From CAVWXT01 sp963759115 (lineage in GTDB: Bacteria > Planctomycetota > Planctomycetia > Pirellulales > Thermoguttaceae), in NCBI GenBank assembly GCA_963759115.1, contig CAVWXT010000001.1, forward strand, positions 496,001 to 560,000: 64,000 nt of DNA, written 5' to 3'. The notes beneath the pieces were generated by a model. The model ran no database searches. It saw only the letters and a program-made list of their open reading frames with translations, and was not told the origin of the DNA. Made by a program: the position numbers and the translations under genes. Below are positions 40,216-49,200 of the stretch, one piece after another. Position 1 is the first letter of the stretch; the number at the start of each line of letters is the position of its first letter.

Positions 40216-40431
40216 GCCGTGCCGAACGCACGGCCATGACTACAAGTTGATCGACGCGCGAGCGTCCAACTGCTTCTCCGAAATCTGCGAACCTGAGCCT
40301 TCGGGCTCTTGAAGTGTAGAGGCAGCCTCTGGACCGCGCCCCGAAAGGGGCGTCGGCCATGCTGTTCTACACTGCCCTGTCGCAGGGGCTCGGAGAGCGG
40401 CATCGGTTCGGCGCCCTTTTTCGTTGCCGCT
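40216..40431 (+). ncRNA. Candidate structured RNA upstream of the nuclease-helicase cassette
   Basis: A closing helix pairs TCTCCGA (40275-40281) with TCGGAGA (40390-40396). It encloses three arms: GAGCC-TTCG-GGCTC (40295-40308), a long arm AGTGTAGA with TCTACACT (40313-40320 / 40366-40373) extended by GCAGC/GCTGT and capped by CGCCCC-GAAA-GGGGCG (40337-40352), and CCCTG-TCG-CAGGG (40375-40387). Both tetraloops (C-UUCG-G and GAAA) are canonical only on the plus strand. Extra hairpins flank it (GCCGTGC/GCACGGC at 40216-40234; AGCGGCA/TGCCGCT at 40396-40431). No known RNA family recognised. It ends 160 bp before the DUF559-like gene. Confidence 0.55.
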
Positions 40432-40591
40432 TCATGATTTCAACCAACTGGGACAAGGGCGATGCCGTAACAGCGATCGCGCCTTTCTTGGTTGTTAGGC
40501 GATCAGGAAGCAACGCGGCGGTCCTTCGCTCGCCTACGCTTTAATCGCGTTGGATACGTCGTGATCTAGTGATGCTTGGCCAGCAATTATC

Positions 40592-41305
40592 ATGAATCCG
40601 CTCGTCCGACACTTCTTGCCTTCCGTGATCCGGGGTGTGTACCGGTTTGACAACGAGTTCAGTGCGGTACGTAGCGCCGAAGACTATGCCGAGTTCATTG
40701 ACACTAAGTTCCAATTCCTTCCGGGTGACGTCAGGGAACTGATTCGAGCCAAGCTAAGTCCCACCGAAGACTTCGAAGCGGCCAAGGCACGCCTCGAACT
40801 TCCCGAAGAGCGTCTGGGTTCCACGGCAGACAGTCGCATACGTGCCTATCACTTTTATAAGGACAACCTACCCTACTTTGCCGAGGCGATTGAAGACAAG
40901 AAAGCGATCGAGAACTCGAACAAATTCCTGGAAATCCAGTTTGTTGAGCGAATCCTCGCTCCTCTGCTGAAAGCCGAGGGTCTTCGCGCAGTTAAACCGC
41001 AGCTAGCGGTGGGGCGATTCCGCATTGATTTTGCGATTGAAGGAGAAGCCAAGTTAGCCCTGGAGACGGACGGGCGGAGCAAGTTCGTAAGCCGCGAGGA
41101 CTTCGACAACTTCCTCGATCGTCAGAACTTCCTTACCACCGAGGGATGGAAGGTTATCCGGTACAGCTACGCGCATGTGATGCTTACCACTGCGATCACG
41201 CGGAACAAGCTCTATGCAATCTTCAACGCTGACAAGAAGCTGCGGCGCTATCTGGGGTCCGACCCGCACCCACGTCCCTGTTTGATCGGACGCAGCCGCC
41301 GTTGA
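40592..41305 (+). CDS. DUF559/Vsr-like nuclease-domain protein
   Basis: 237 aa. The C-terminal half carries a PD-(D/E)XK-type fold: VERILAPLLKAEGLRAVKPQ, VGRFRIDFAIEGEAKLALET, DG, then FLDRQNFLTTEGWKVIRYSY. The Asp of RIDFAI and the Glu of LALETDG would be metal ligands, as in DUF559 and Vsr endonucleases. The N-terminal 110 residues are helical and unknown. The stop overlaps the TTG start of the helicase gene (TTGA). First gene of a three-gene cassette with lower GC than its neighbours. Confidence 0.72.
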   Translation: MNPLVRHFLPSVIRGVYRFDNEFSAVRSAEDYAEFIDTKFQFLPGDVRELIRAKLSPTEDFEAAKARLELPEERLGSTADSRIRAYHFYKDNLPYFAEAIEDKKAIENSNKFLEIQFVERILAPLLKAEGLRAVKPQLAVGRFRIDFAIEGEAKLALETDGRSKFVSREDFDNFLDRQNFLTTEGWKVIRYSYAHVMLTTAITRNKLYAIFNADKKLRRYLGSDPHPRPCLIGRSRR

Positions 41306-44300
41306 AACGAACAGGCGTCGAGGTCGTCAACTGGTTTTATGAAGTCCAGGACTGGTTGATCGAATTCGTTTTGGCCAGTCAGGGAACCTACGATATGGTG
41401 CCGGTGCCTCTCAAGGATGACTTCGGGCTGGGGATCCCGTTTGTGGCGATGGCGATAAGTTCCCTGTTCAAGTTCCTCGATTCCGTTGCTGGCGTGGTGG
41501 ACGTAGATTTCCACCTTCCGAATGTTCGGGTTTTCGGCGTGGAGTGCAACCGCGAGCAGTATCCCCTTCACCCATGCGTCATGATTTTACCTGGGAACAT
41601 CCCGCAAGCATGCGTGGTGAGCCCCGATGTAATCGCCACGGGGTGTGCATGTGTCCCCACCCCTGCCCACAGCGCCGGACAGATCAAGTTCCGTGATAAC
41701 CTCCCCCTACACGAAATCCACGACAAGCTGCAATACATCGCGGCGAATGTCTTTGGTTACGAGAAAGGCACATGGCGTTTTCAAGACAGGGTTCTCAATC
41801 GCATTTTCGACGCGCGAGACGTGCTGGGGATCGCCGCAACCGGCCACGGAAAGTCATTGTGCTTTTGGCTCCCCGGTCTGCTCAAGCCCGGCCTAACGCT
41901 GGTCGTTTGTCCGCTCCGCTCATTGATGCGCGACCAGCGGCTCGGTCTGCGCAGGCTTGGAATCGCATCAGCGGACTTTATCAATGTGGACGTTGACAAG
42001 GGGGAGCAGCGACGCATCCTTCACGAGGCCAAGCTCGGCTACATCCGTCTCCTTTACATTTCACCCGAGCGCCTCCGGATCAAGAGCTTTCGAGAGGAAT
42101 TGGAGGGCCTTCAGGCATTCGTCCCGATTAACTTCTTCGCCGTCGACGAGGCACACTGTATTTCGGAATGGGGCCACGACTTCCGTCCGTCGTACCTGAA
42201 GCTTCCAATTGTGCGAGAGGCGCTGTCGGAGCGGAACCCGGGACTGCAACTGATTGCGCTCACGGCAACCGCTGGGCAAATGGTGGAAGCAGATATACGC
42301 GCCATACTTCGACTTTCCGAGGAGGATGTTGAGCGCAACGATTCAGTAGACCGACCATCCTTCAGCTATGAAATGATCGCGGCTAAGGATGGGGCAACGA
42401 AAAGCATGGCCTTCCGGGAAGTTCTCACCGAACACCTGCACAAGGCACTCCGAAAGCCATCGTTACCGAGCCTTCTCGCGGAGGGTGAGCGGGGGGCACT
42501 CAGAACTCCAGGAAACGATGGCAGGCTAAAGCGCGAAAAGTCGGTTGGGATCGTCTTTTGCATCTACGCAGACCCTCACGGCAGACACTCAACTCACGAT
42601 GGTACAGCACACTACCTGTTCGAAACGATGAGCGTTCTCGAACCGGAGCAGAACTTCAAAGCGAAGCGGGGAGATTTGGCGCGTTTGCGGACTGAGGCGT
42701 TCTCAACCGGGAGAGTGCGGGTCTATTCGAGCAAGCCGCCGACACTATGTCCACGTTGTGGCCACTACGACTACATAAGCAAGGGCATGATGTCGATTGT
42801 CGATGATGAGACCGAAGGGTCTGCCGATGATGACGTCTCGCAACCACTACCGAAAGGCAGGAAGATCTGCCTGCTTTGCGGGCATGAGTTCGATGGAGAA
42901 AAAGCGCTCTCGCCCCCCGGTTGGCCTCACCTAATCAGGAAAAACCAGGACGACTTCAAGCGAAGCGAGTTGGATGTTCTTGTCGCCACGAAAGGCTTCG
43001 GCATGGGAATCGACAAGAGCAGTGTGCGGTTCGTTGTCCACACATCGCTTTCGTCAGGCCTGGAATCGTGGTATCAGGAGGTAGGACGCGCCGGACGCGA
43101 CGAGAAACGGGCACATATCGTGTTACTTGTAGACCCGCCAAACGATGCGTGTCGAAAGGAACTTGCAACGAGCGGTCGGCCCCAGCCTAAGTGCAAGAGC
43201 TATCGCGGTGGCTGCCCCCTCGGCAGGACGACCATGTGCGATTACGGCAAGCAGCACATGTTCATTAGTGCGAGTTACCCGGGTGCAGAATCAGACGCCA
43301 AGATTGCGCTACGGTTCTTGGCCGGGCTAATGCGGGCTCGGCAGGAACAGAGAAATGGCCCGGTAACCGTAAATACATCAAATACATCGATCAGTCGGCA
43401 CGAGTTGGCAATTCATCGTCTGGTCGTTCTAGGACTCATCACCGACTACGCAGTCCATTACAGGCAGAACCCCCGATTCGACGTCGCGTGTGACGCACTT
43501 GAATTTCCCCGCGGCACAGCAGCGATCAATACACTCACAGAAACGCTCCAGGAGCATCTACGCAAGTACTTCGAGCGCATTCCGCCCGACCATGACATCC
43601 ACCACGATTTAACGATCCAGCAACGACTTGAGGTGGTGCGTAAGCCGCTAGCCAACGACTTCGACGGACGAGAGCGGACATACGATGAGTCGCAGATGGC
43701 GTTTTTCTGCTGCGTTTATGAACACCTTCTCGTCCTTCTGGACCACACCTATACGAATGTGCTCAAGATGAGGTACAGTATGCTTTGGAACCTGTTGTCA
43801 CTTGCGACCAGTCACAAGTGCCGCCGGGTCGAAATGCTGCCGCATCTTGGCGAGAGCCGTTACACGCCCCCGGACGAGAAATGCGGCTGTTGCGACAATT
43901 GCTGCGAAGCTCTCGATTTCCCTGAAAACGGCCGCACCCGTTCCGAAGACATGGCCGACCAGACTCGGCGCGAGCGCGAGGATGAGTTGGAGAGAATGGT
44001 GCGCCACGACGACTTCAACTTGCGGCGTTTGTGGGAACTGGCTGAAGAGGTTGCCGACTATCCGACGCAACGGTTCCGCTGGGCACGAGGTATTCTTGAG
44101 GGAGCCCCGAACAATCTCTGCGCCCTTTTGCTCGCTCGCCGGTTTTCCCCGCCTGAGGAATTGGGAGGGGACTCCATCCGGCTCCTCGCCACAGCTAACG
44201 CGAGAAAGCGACCTTTGGAGGAGTTGGAGGAGCTATACCGGACCTCTTCTGACGAGTTCAAGTCCAATCTACTTTTGTGCCTCAACGAAGCCTTCTCGAC

Positions 44301-44499
44301 CTGCGACTCGGTCGATGGATGGCGTTTTGTGACGCGCGAAGCGGCCAAACTGGAACAACATGGCAATCAGCAGGTCGCTTCGGTGCGCGAGTGCCTAGAC
44401 TTCTTCGTAATGGTCGAAGACACCCTGCCGAGCAAGGTTCCGATCTTGAAGAGCAAAGCCAACCAGTTGAAGGAAGTCTTCGATGCCCGAAATGACTAG
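41302..44499 (+). CDS. Large RecQ-like DEAH helicase with inserted zinc ribbon
   Basis: 1,065 aa. An N-terminal domain of about 170 aa is unknown. SF2 core: Walker A GIAATGHGKSLCFWLPGL, LTLVVCPLRSLMRDQ, box II FFAVDEAHCISEWGHDFRPS, LIALTATAGQ, VATKGFGMGIDKSSVRFVVH, EVGRAGRDEKRAHIVL. Between helicase halves is an insert with CPRCGHYDYIS and CLLCGHEF, a zinc ribbon not found in ordinary RecQ. RecQ-type zinc-binding cysteines follow near 43880 (CGCCDNCCEA). The C-terminus is helical. Start TTG 41302 overlaps the nuclease stop. Confidence 0.8.
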   Translation: MKRTGVEVVNWFYEVQDWLIEFVLASQGTYDMVPVPLKDDFGLGIPFVAMAISSLFKFLDSVAGVVDVDFHLPNVRVFGVECNREQYPLHPCVMILPGNIPQACVVSPDVIATGCACVPTPAHSAGQIKFRDNLPLHEIHDKLQYIAANVFGYEKGTWRFQDRVLNRIFDARDVLGIAATGHGKSLCFWLPGLLKPGLTLVVCPLRSLMRDQRLGLRRLGIASADFINVDVDKGEQRRILHEAKLGYIRLLYISPERLRIKSFREELEGLQAFVPINFFAVDEAHCISEWGHDFRPSYLKLPIVREALSERNPGLQLIALTATAGQMVEADIRAILRLSEEDVERNDSVDRPSFSYEMIAAKDGATKSMAFREVLTEHLHKALRKPSLPSLLAEGERGALRTPGNDGRLKREKSVGIVFCIYADPHGRHSTHDGTAHYLFETMSVLEPEQNFKAKRGDLARLRTEAFSTGRVRVYSSKPPTLCPRCGHYDYISKGMMSIVDDETEGSADDDVSQPLPKGRKICLLCGHEFDGEKALSPPGWPHLIRKNQDDFKRSELDVLVATKGFGMGIDKSSVRFVVHTSLSSGLESWYQEVGRAGRDEKRAHIVLLVDPPNDACRKELATSGRPQPKCKSYRGGCPLGRTTMCDYGKQHMFISASYPGAESDAKIALRFLAGLMRARQEQRNGPVTVNTSNTSISRHELAIHRLVVLGLITDYAVHYRQNPRFDVACDALEFPRGTAAINTLTETLQEHLRKYFERIPPDHDIHHDLTIQQRLEVVRKPLANDFDGRERTYDESQMAFFCCVYEHLLVLLDHTYTNVLKMRYSMLWNLLSLATSHKCRRVEMLPHLGESRYTPPDEKCGCCDNCCEALDFPENGRTRSEDMADQTRREREDELERMVRHDDFNLRRLWELAEEVADYPTQRFRWARGILEGAPNNLCALLLARRFSPPEELGGDSIRLLATANARKRPLEELEELYRTSSDEFKSNLLLCLNEAFSTCDSVDGWRFVTREAAKLEQHGNQQVASVRECLDFFVMVEDTLPSKVPILKSKANQLKEVFDARND

Positions 44500-45490
44500 T
44501 GCTGAGGCCGTGCGGCGTAAGTTGCAGGAGTTCGAGGAGCGGATCGATGGTGCGATCGTGGCCGCTGAAACGATCGCACGGGTGCGGGCAGAGGCCGAAT
44601 CGCTACAGGGTGAGATCAAAGCAATATCCCTAGAGTGGAAACAGGCGCTCCTGGAAGCAATGACGGCGGCCCAGCAATTCCAGCAGGGTCAGCGGGACTT
44701 TGAGCGAGTGAGGGCCGAAACGCAGGCCACACAGGCCGAACTAGAGGCGATCCGCAGTCATGTGGCCAACGACCGTGTTTCGGCACTTCAGTCAATCGCT
44801 GAGAAGTTGGGCGAAGCGAAGGAGTGCCTGCAAAAGGCCAACCAGGAATCACTATCAGAACAAGCAGAGTTGCTGAAAAGGCTTGACGAAAGCACGCGAG
44901 CAAACGCGGACTCGGCCGGACGTGCCGCGTCGCTCGCCGACGGCCGAGCGCGACAGTTGGAAGAACTGCTGGGCACGATTCGCGGCGAAACGGAGGCACG
45001 ACTTTCCTCCGCCGAGAAGTTGATCCGATCACAGTTTGAGACGCTACGGGCCCAAACGGCGGAGACCGTTCGTTCGAACACGGAAAGGCTGCACGCCGAG
45101 ATCAACCGAGCTACGCGGGCGCTCACCGAAACCGCCGCGGAGCAGGAAGCCTTGATTCACCAGAAGATTGACTCATTCAAGGCGGACACGACGAGGAGCC
45201 TTTCCGAACAACGACAAGCCACGGACCGCCAGATCACAGAATTCTTGAACAAGCAGAACACGCTGGTGCAGAATTTGTCGCAACAGATCGACAGTTACCA
45301 CGGCGTCGCGAATGCCTCATCGGCAGAGTTGGCGCTGCTGAAAACGCAGTTTGGGCAGCTCACATCTGACTTAGGGGCCGTGGTTCGGAAGCTCGATTTG
45401 CAAGACGACAAGGTGCGTGCGCTGTCACAACAGATCAAGGACATCCTCGACAAGCTCGCCAAGAAATCCTGGCTGCCGTGGGGAAAATAA
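44492..45490 (+). CDS. Long coiled-coil protein of the helicase cassette
   Basis: About 332 aa (ATG 44492; ATG 44483 is also in frame). Almost the whole length is heptad-rich helix with many Gln, Glu and Ala residues (KLQEFEERIDGAIVAAETIA, LQSIAEKLGEAKECLQKANQ, LNKQNTLVQNLSQQIDSYHG), ending in a short basic-aromatic tail (KLAKKSWLPWGK). No enzymatic motif or membrane helix. It overlaps the helicase end, so the three genes form one translational unit. It may be a structural or DNA-clamping partner. Confidence 0.75.
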   Translation: MTSAEAVRRKLQEFEERIDGAIVAAETIARVRAEAESLQGEIKAISLEWKQALLEAMTAAQQFQQGQRDFERVRAETQATQAELEAIRSHVANDRVSALQSIAEKLGEAKECLQKANQESLSEQAELLKRLDESTRANADSAGRAASLADGRARQLEELLGTIRGETEARLSSAEKLIRSQFETLRAQTAETVRSNTERLHAEINRATRALTETAAEQEALIHQKIDSFKADTTRSLSEQRQATDRQITEFLNKQNTLVQNLSQQIDSYHGVANASSAELALLKTQFGQLTSDLGAVVRKLDLQDDKVRALSQQIKDILDKLAKKSWLPWGK

Positions 45491-45681
45491 GGGCTAGTGC
45501 GCGGAGGGCACTTTCTGGACGCGGCCGAGCGGGGACCGCTGGTTGTGCTGGCCGTGGTCCGGTTGCGTTCGCGACGTTCAGTGTGCGAGCGACTGGGAAC
45601 CAAGAAGACACCAGTAACTGCTGCGGTATCGTCCTACGAGAACTCTCCCGTGTGGTGAAACGTTTGATTCTCGACCGCGCG

Positions 45682-46032
45682 TTATGGAATTGCGCATTCC
45701 AGCGCAAACCACTCCCGCCACTGCTCGGCCGTCCAGGCGGCCTTTTCGTCGATGACGGGTTTGGCGTTGGGCCGTTTGCGGCGCTTCTCCACCGTGAACC
45801 GCACGGGCTCGGGGGACTTCTCCAGCGTGTCGAGGATGTCCCGCGCAGTTCGGCCCGCCATCTGTTGTAGCCCCTCTTCTGTGCCAACTTGCGAGTCGTT
45901 TTCCCCCTCACCAGGATTAAGGCACACGCTTTGGAGATGGTCGAACAGCCCAAAAGTGTTGACACGCTCGGCGCCCCCAAGTAATAATAATGTCGCTTGG
46001 TTTGGAACTTTTCCCACGGGCAAACCCTCCAA
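45682..46032 (-). CDS. Hypothetical protein
   Basis: 116 aa. The C-terminal half (RTARDILDTLEKSPEPVRFT, VEKRRKRPNAKPVIDE, WTAEQWREWFALE) looks like real coding sequence, the N-terminal part less so. No recognised family. It sits between the helicase cassette and the giant surface-protein gene on the opposite strand. It may be a small mobile-element gene; confidence is limited. Confidence 0.4.
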   Translation of the reverse strand: MEGLPVGKVPNQATLLLLGGAERVNTFGLFDHLQSVCLNPGEGENDSQVGTEEGLQQMAGRTARDILDTLEKSPEPVRFTVEKRRKRPNAKPVIDEKAAWTAEQWREWFALECAIP

Positions 46033-46229
46033 CGGGAAGCACTACGGGAAAGACACTGCATGCCCGCTGACGTCGGACGACGTCTGCGAGACCGACGGGA
46101 ATCGCTCGGGGGAGCAACCGCCCGCCGATAGCCGACCTGTTTGAGGCCCTGCGCACTCGGACCTGTGCTCCGGAGGAAGAGGACCGCAATCCGACTTCAA
46201 AGACCACACCGAACCTGGAGGAGCAAGCC

Positions 46230-49200
46230 ATGTTGGGTTTCGGCACACGGCGAAGCATCCGGCGGAAACATTCTCACTCGTTGAGCGGCCGAAGATGGCC
46301 GCAAGCGATTGGCGCGGCGTATCAAACGCGGCTGCGGCTGGAGCCGCTGGAAGATCGCTCCCTGCTGTCAGTGTTGCCAACCTCGACCACCGATGTGAAT
46401 CCCCTGGATGATTCCCTCGGGCAGGCCCATCCCACATACGTCGTCTTCAACCCCAACGCGTCTTTCGCGTCCGCCGCCTCGGTATTGTCGCCCGCCGGTC
46501 CTATATTATCGCCCACCGGCTCGGAATCGTCGCCCGCCGGCTCGATATTGCCGCCCGCGGGCGCCTTCGCCCCGAATCAGATCAAGCAGGCGTACGGGAT
46601 CGACCAGATCAAGGTTGGAGGCATCCTCCAGGATGGCACGGGCATGACCATTGCCATCATCGATGCCTACGACAATCCGAAGTTCGTCAGCCGCAGCGGC
46701 AATTCGGACGTCAATCAGGACCCCAACTTCCTTGCCAGCGACCTCCACGCGTTCGACCTGAAGTACAACCTGCCCGAGCCGGCCAACTTTTTCACCAAGG
46801 TGAATCAGAGCGGCGGCACGACGTACCCTACCGGCGACACCGGCTGGGGGACCGAGATTGCGTTGGATGTGGAGTGGGTGCATGCGATCGCCCCCGGGGC
46901 CAAGATCATTCTGGTCGAGGCCAATAGCGCTTACACCGTCGATCTTTTTGACAACGCGGGTGCTTGGGTCCGCGACCACTCCGGCGCTTCGGTCGTCACC
47001 ATGAGCTTTGGCGCCGACGAGTATGGCGACGAAACCGCTGAGGACGGCGTTTTTCACAGCCCGGCCGACCACGGGATCACCTGGCTGGCGTCGACCGGCG
47101 ACTGGGGAGCGCCCGGCAGCTACCCCGCCTATTCGCCCAACGTCGTGGCCGTCGGTGGAACAACCTTGAACGCGCCGAGCGGGGTCTACGGTTCAGAGAC
47201 CGGCTGGAGTGGCAGCGGCGGAGGTCAAAGTGGATACGAGAACGAGCCGAGCTATCAGAACGGCGTGCAACACTCGGGTTGGCGTCAAGCTCCCGACGTG
47301 GCGTTTGATGCCGATCCCGCGTCCGGCGTGGCCGTCTACGACTCGTACTCGCAGGGCAGTTCAGCCCCCTGGCTTCAGGTCGGCGGCACCAGCCTGTCGG
47401 CTCCCTGTTGGGCCGGCCTGATTGCGATTGCCGATCAGCTTCGTGCATCCCAGGGACAGAACTCTCTGGACGGCCGCTCGCAAACCTTAGCCAACCTCTA
47501 TGGACTGGCTTGGGCCGACTACCACGACGTCACCAGCGGCAACAACGGCTCCTGGGCTACGGCGGGTTACGACCTGGTGACCGGGCAGGGCTCTCCCGTG
47601 GCCAACAAGCTCGTACCCGACCTGGCGATGTTCGTCTCCCCGCCGGCCGTGTCAAGCACGACCCCGTTGCTCGACGGCGGCATCCTGGCGGCCGGTTCCA
47701 CGACGTTTTCGATCAATTTCAGCGAGGCCGTGACGGGCGCCGACCAGGCCGCCAACTACGAGCTTCGCAGCCCCGGCGCCGACGGTCTGCTGGGAACGGC
47801 CGACGATACGATCCTTTCGCTCTCCAGCAGCTACGCCGGCACGACTGCCACCTTGACCTTCCCTGCCCTGGCGGAGAACATCTATCGGCTGACCGTTCGC
47901 GACACCATTACCGACGCTTTGGGCATCAAGCTCGATGGCGATGGCGATTCCCGACCGGGCGGCAACTGGGCGATGGATTTCGTCGTGGTTCCGACGACCC
48001 CGGCTCCCGTAACGCTCGACTCGCCGCACGGCCTGCCTTTCGACGTCGCCGCCGGCTCCTTCGGCGCCGGAGCGCTGGTGCAGGGATCGGGCAATGCCTT
48101 TGACGGGGACGGCCGCCTGGTGGTCGGCGGCACGGCCTACCGGCCCGACTCGCCAGGCTACACACTCGCTGACAGCGGCCACAGCGTGGTAACCGGCAGC
48201 GGGACCGTCGCCGGACTAACGGTCAGCCGCCAGGTCACCGTACCCACCGACGGGAGCGAGGATTTTGCCCGGACCATCGACACGTTCACCAACTCTGGCG
48301 CCACGCCGATCACTACCACGGTGCAGATCCTCTGCAACCTCGGGTCGGATGCGAACACGACCGTGTTTGCGACGTCTGACGGCGATACGACTGTCAGCCC
48401 GAGCGATCAATGGATTGGTACGGACGATGCGTTCGACAATTCCGGCACGCCGGCGGTGATCCACTATATCCGCGGCCCGTCGGGCCTCCAGCCCGGTGCG
48501 GTGAGCCGCGTCGGCGACAACCTCACCTGGACCTACAGCATTACCGTGCCCGCCGGACAGACGGTCCAACTGGCGTATTTTACGATCGTCAACAGCAGCC
48601 GGGCGGACGCGATGGCAGCCGCGGCCGCGTTGGTCACACCCGGCTGGTTCGGCGGCCAGGCGGATGCCTTTCTGACGCCGTCCCAGTCGGCCGCGTTGGC
48701 GAATTTTGGTTTTTCGCCGCCGACGGTCGTCAGCACTTCGCCCTCGCCGGGCGGCGGATCGCTGGCAGCGGGATGCACGTCGCTGGCCATCAACTTCAGC
48801 CGTCCGGTCGTGGGGGCCGACCAAGCTGCCAACTACAAGCTTCAAAGCAGCGGCGCGGACGGCCTGTTGGGCACGTCGGACGACGTGGTTCTCCCGCTTT
48901 CGGCCGGTTACAGCGGCGCCACGGCGACCTTGACTTTCGCATCGCTGCCCGAGCAGGTTTATCGCCTGACCGTCCGCGCCACGATCACCGACGCGGCCGG
49001 CAATCCGCTACAGGGCTCGCGCGGCACAACCAGCGATTGGGTCAGCGACTTCGTGGCCGTTCCCACGGGAAGCCTGGCGCCGGCGACGCTTACGTCGCCG
49101 CACGGCCTGCCCTTCGATGTGGCCGTCGGAGCTTTTGGCGCGGGGGAACTGATTCAAGGGTCCAACAACGCCTTCGACGGCGACGGCCGGTTGCTGATCG

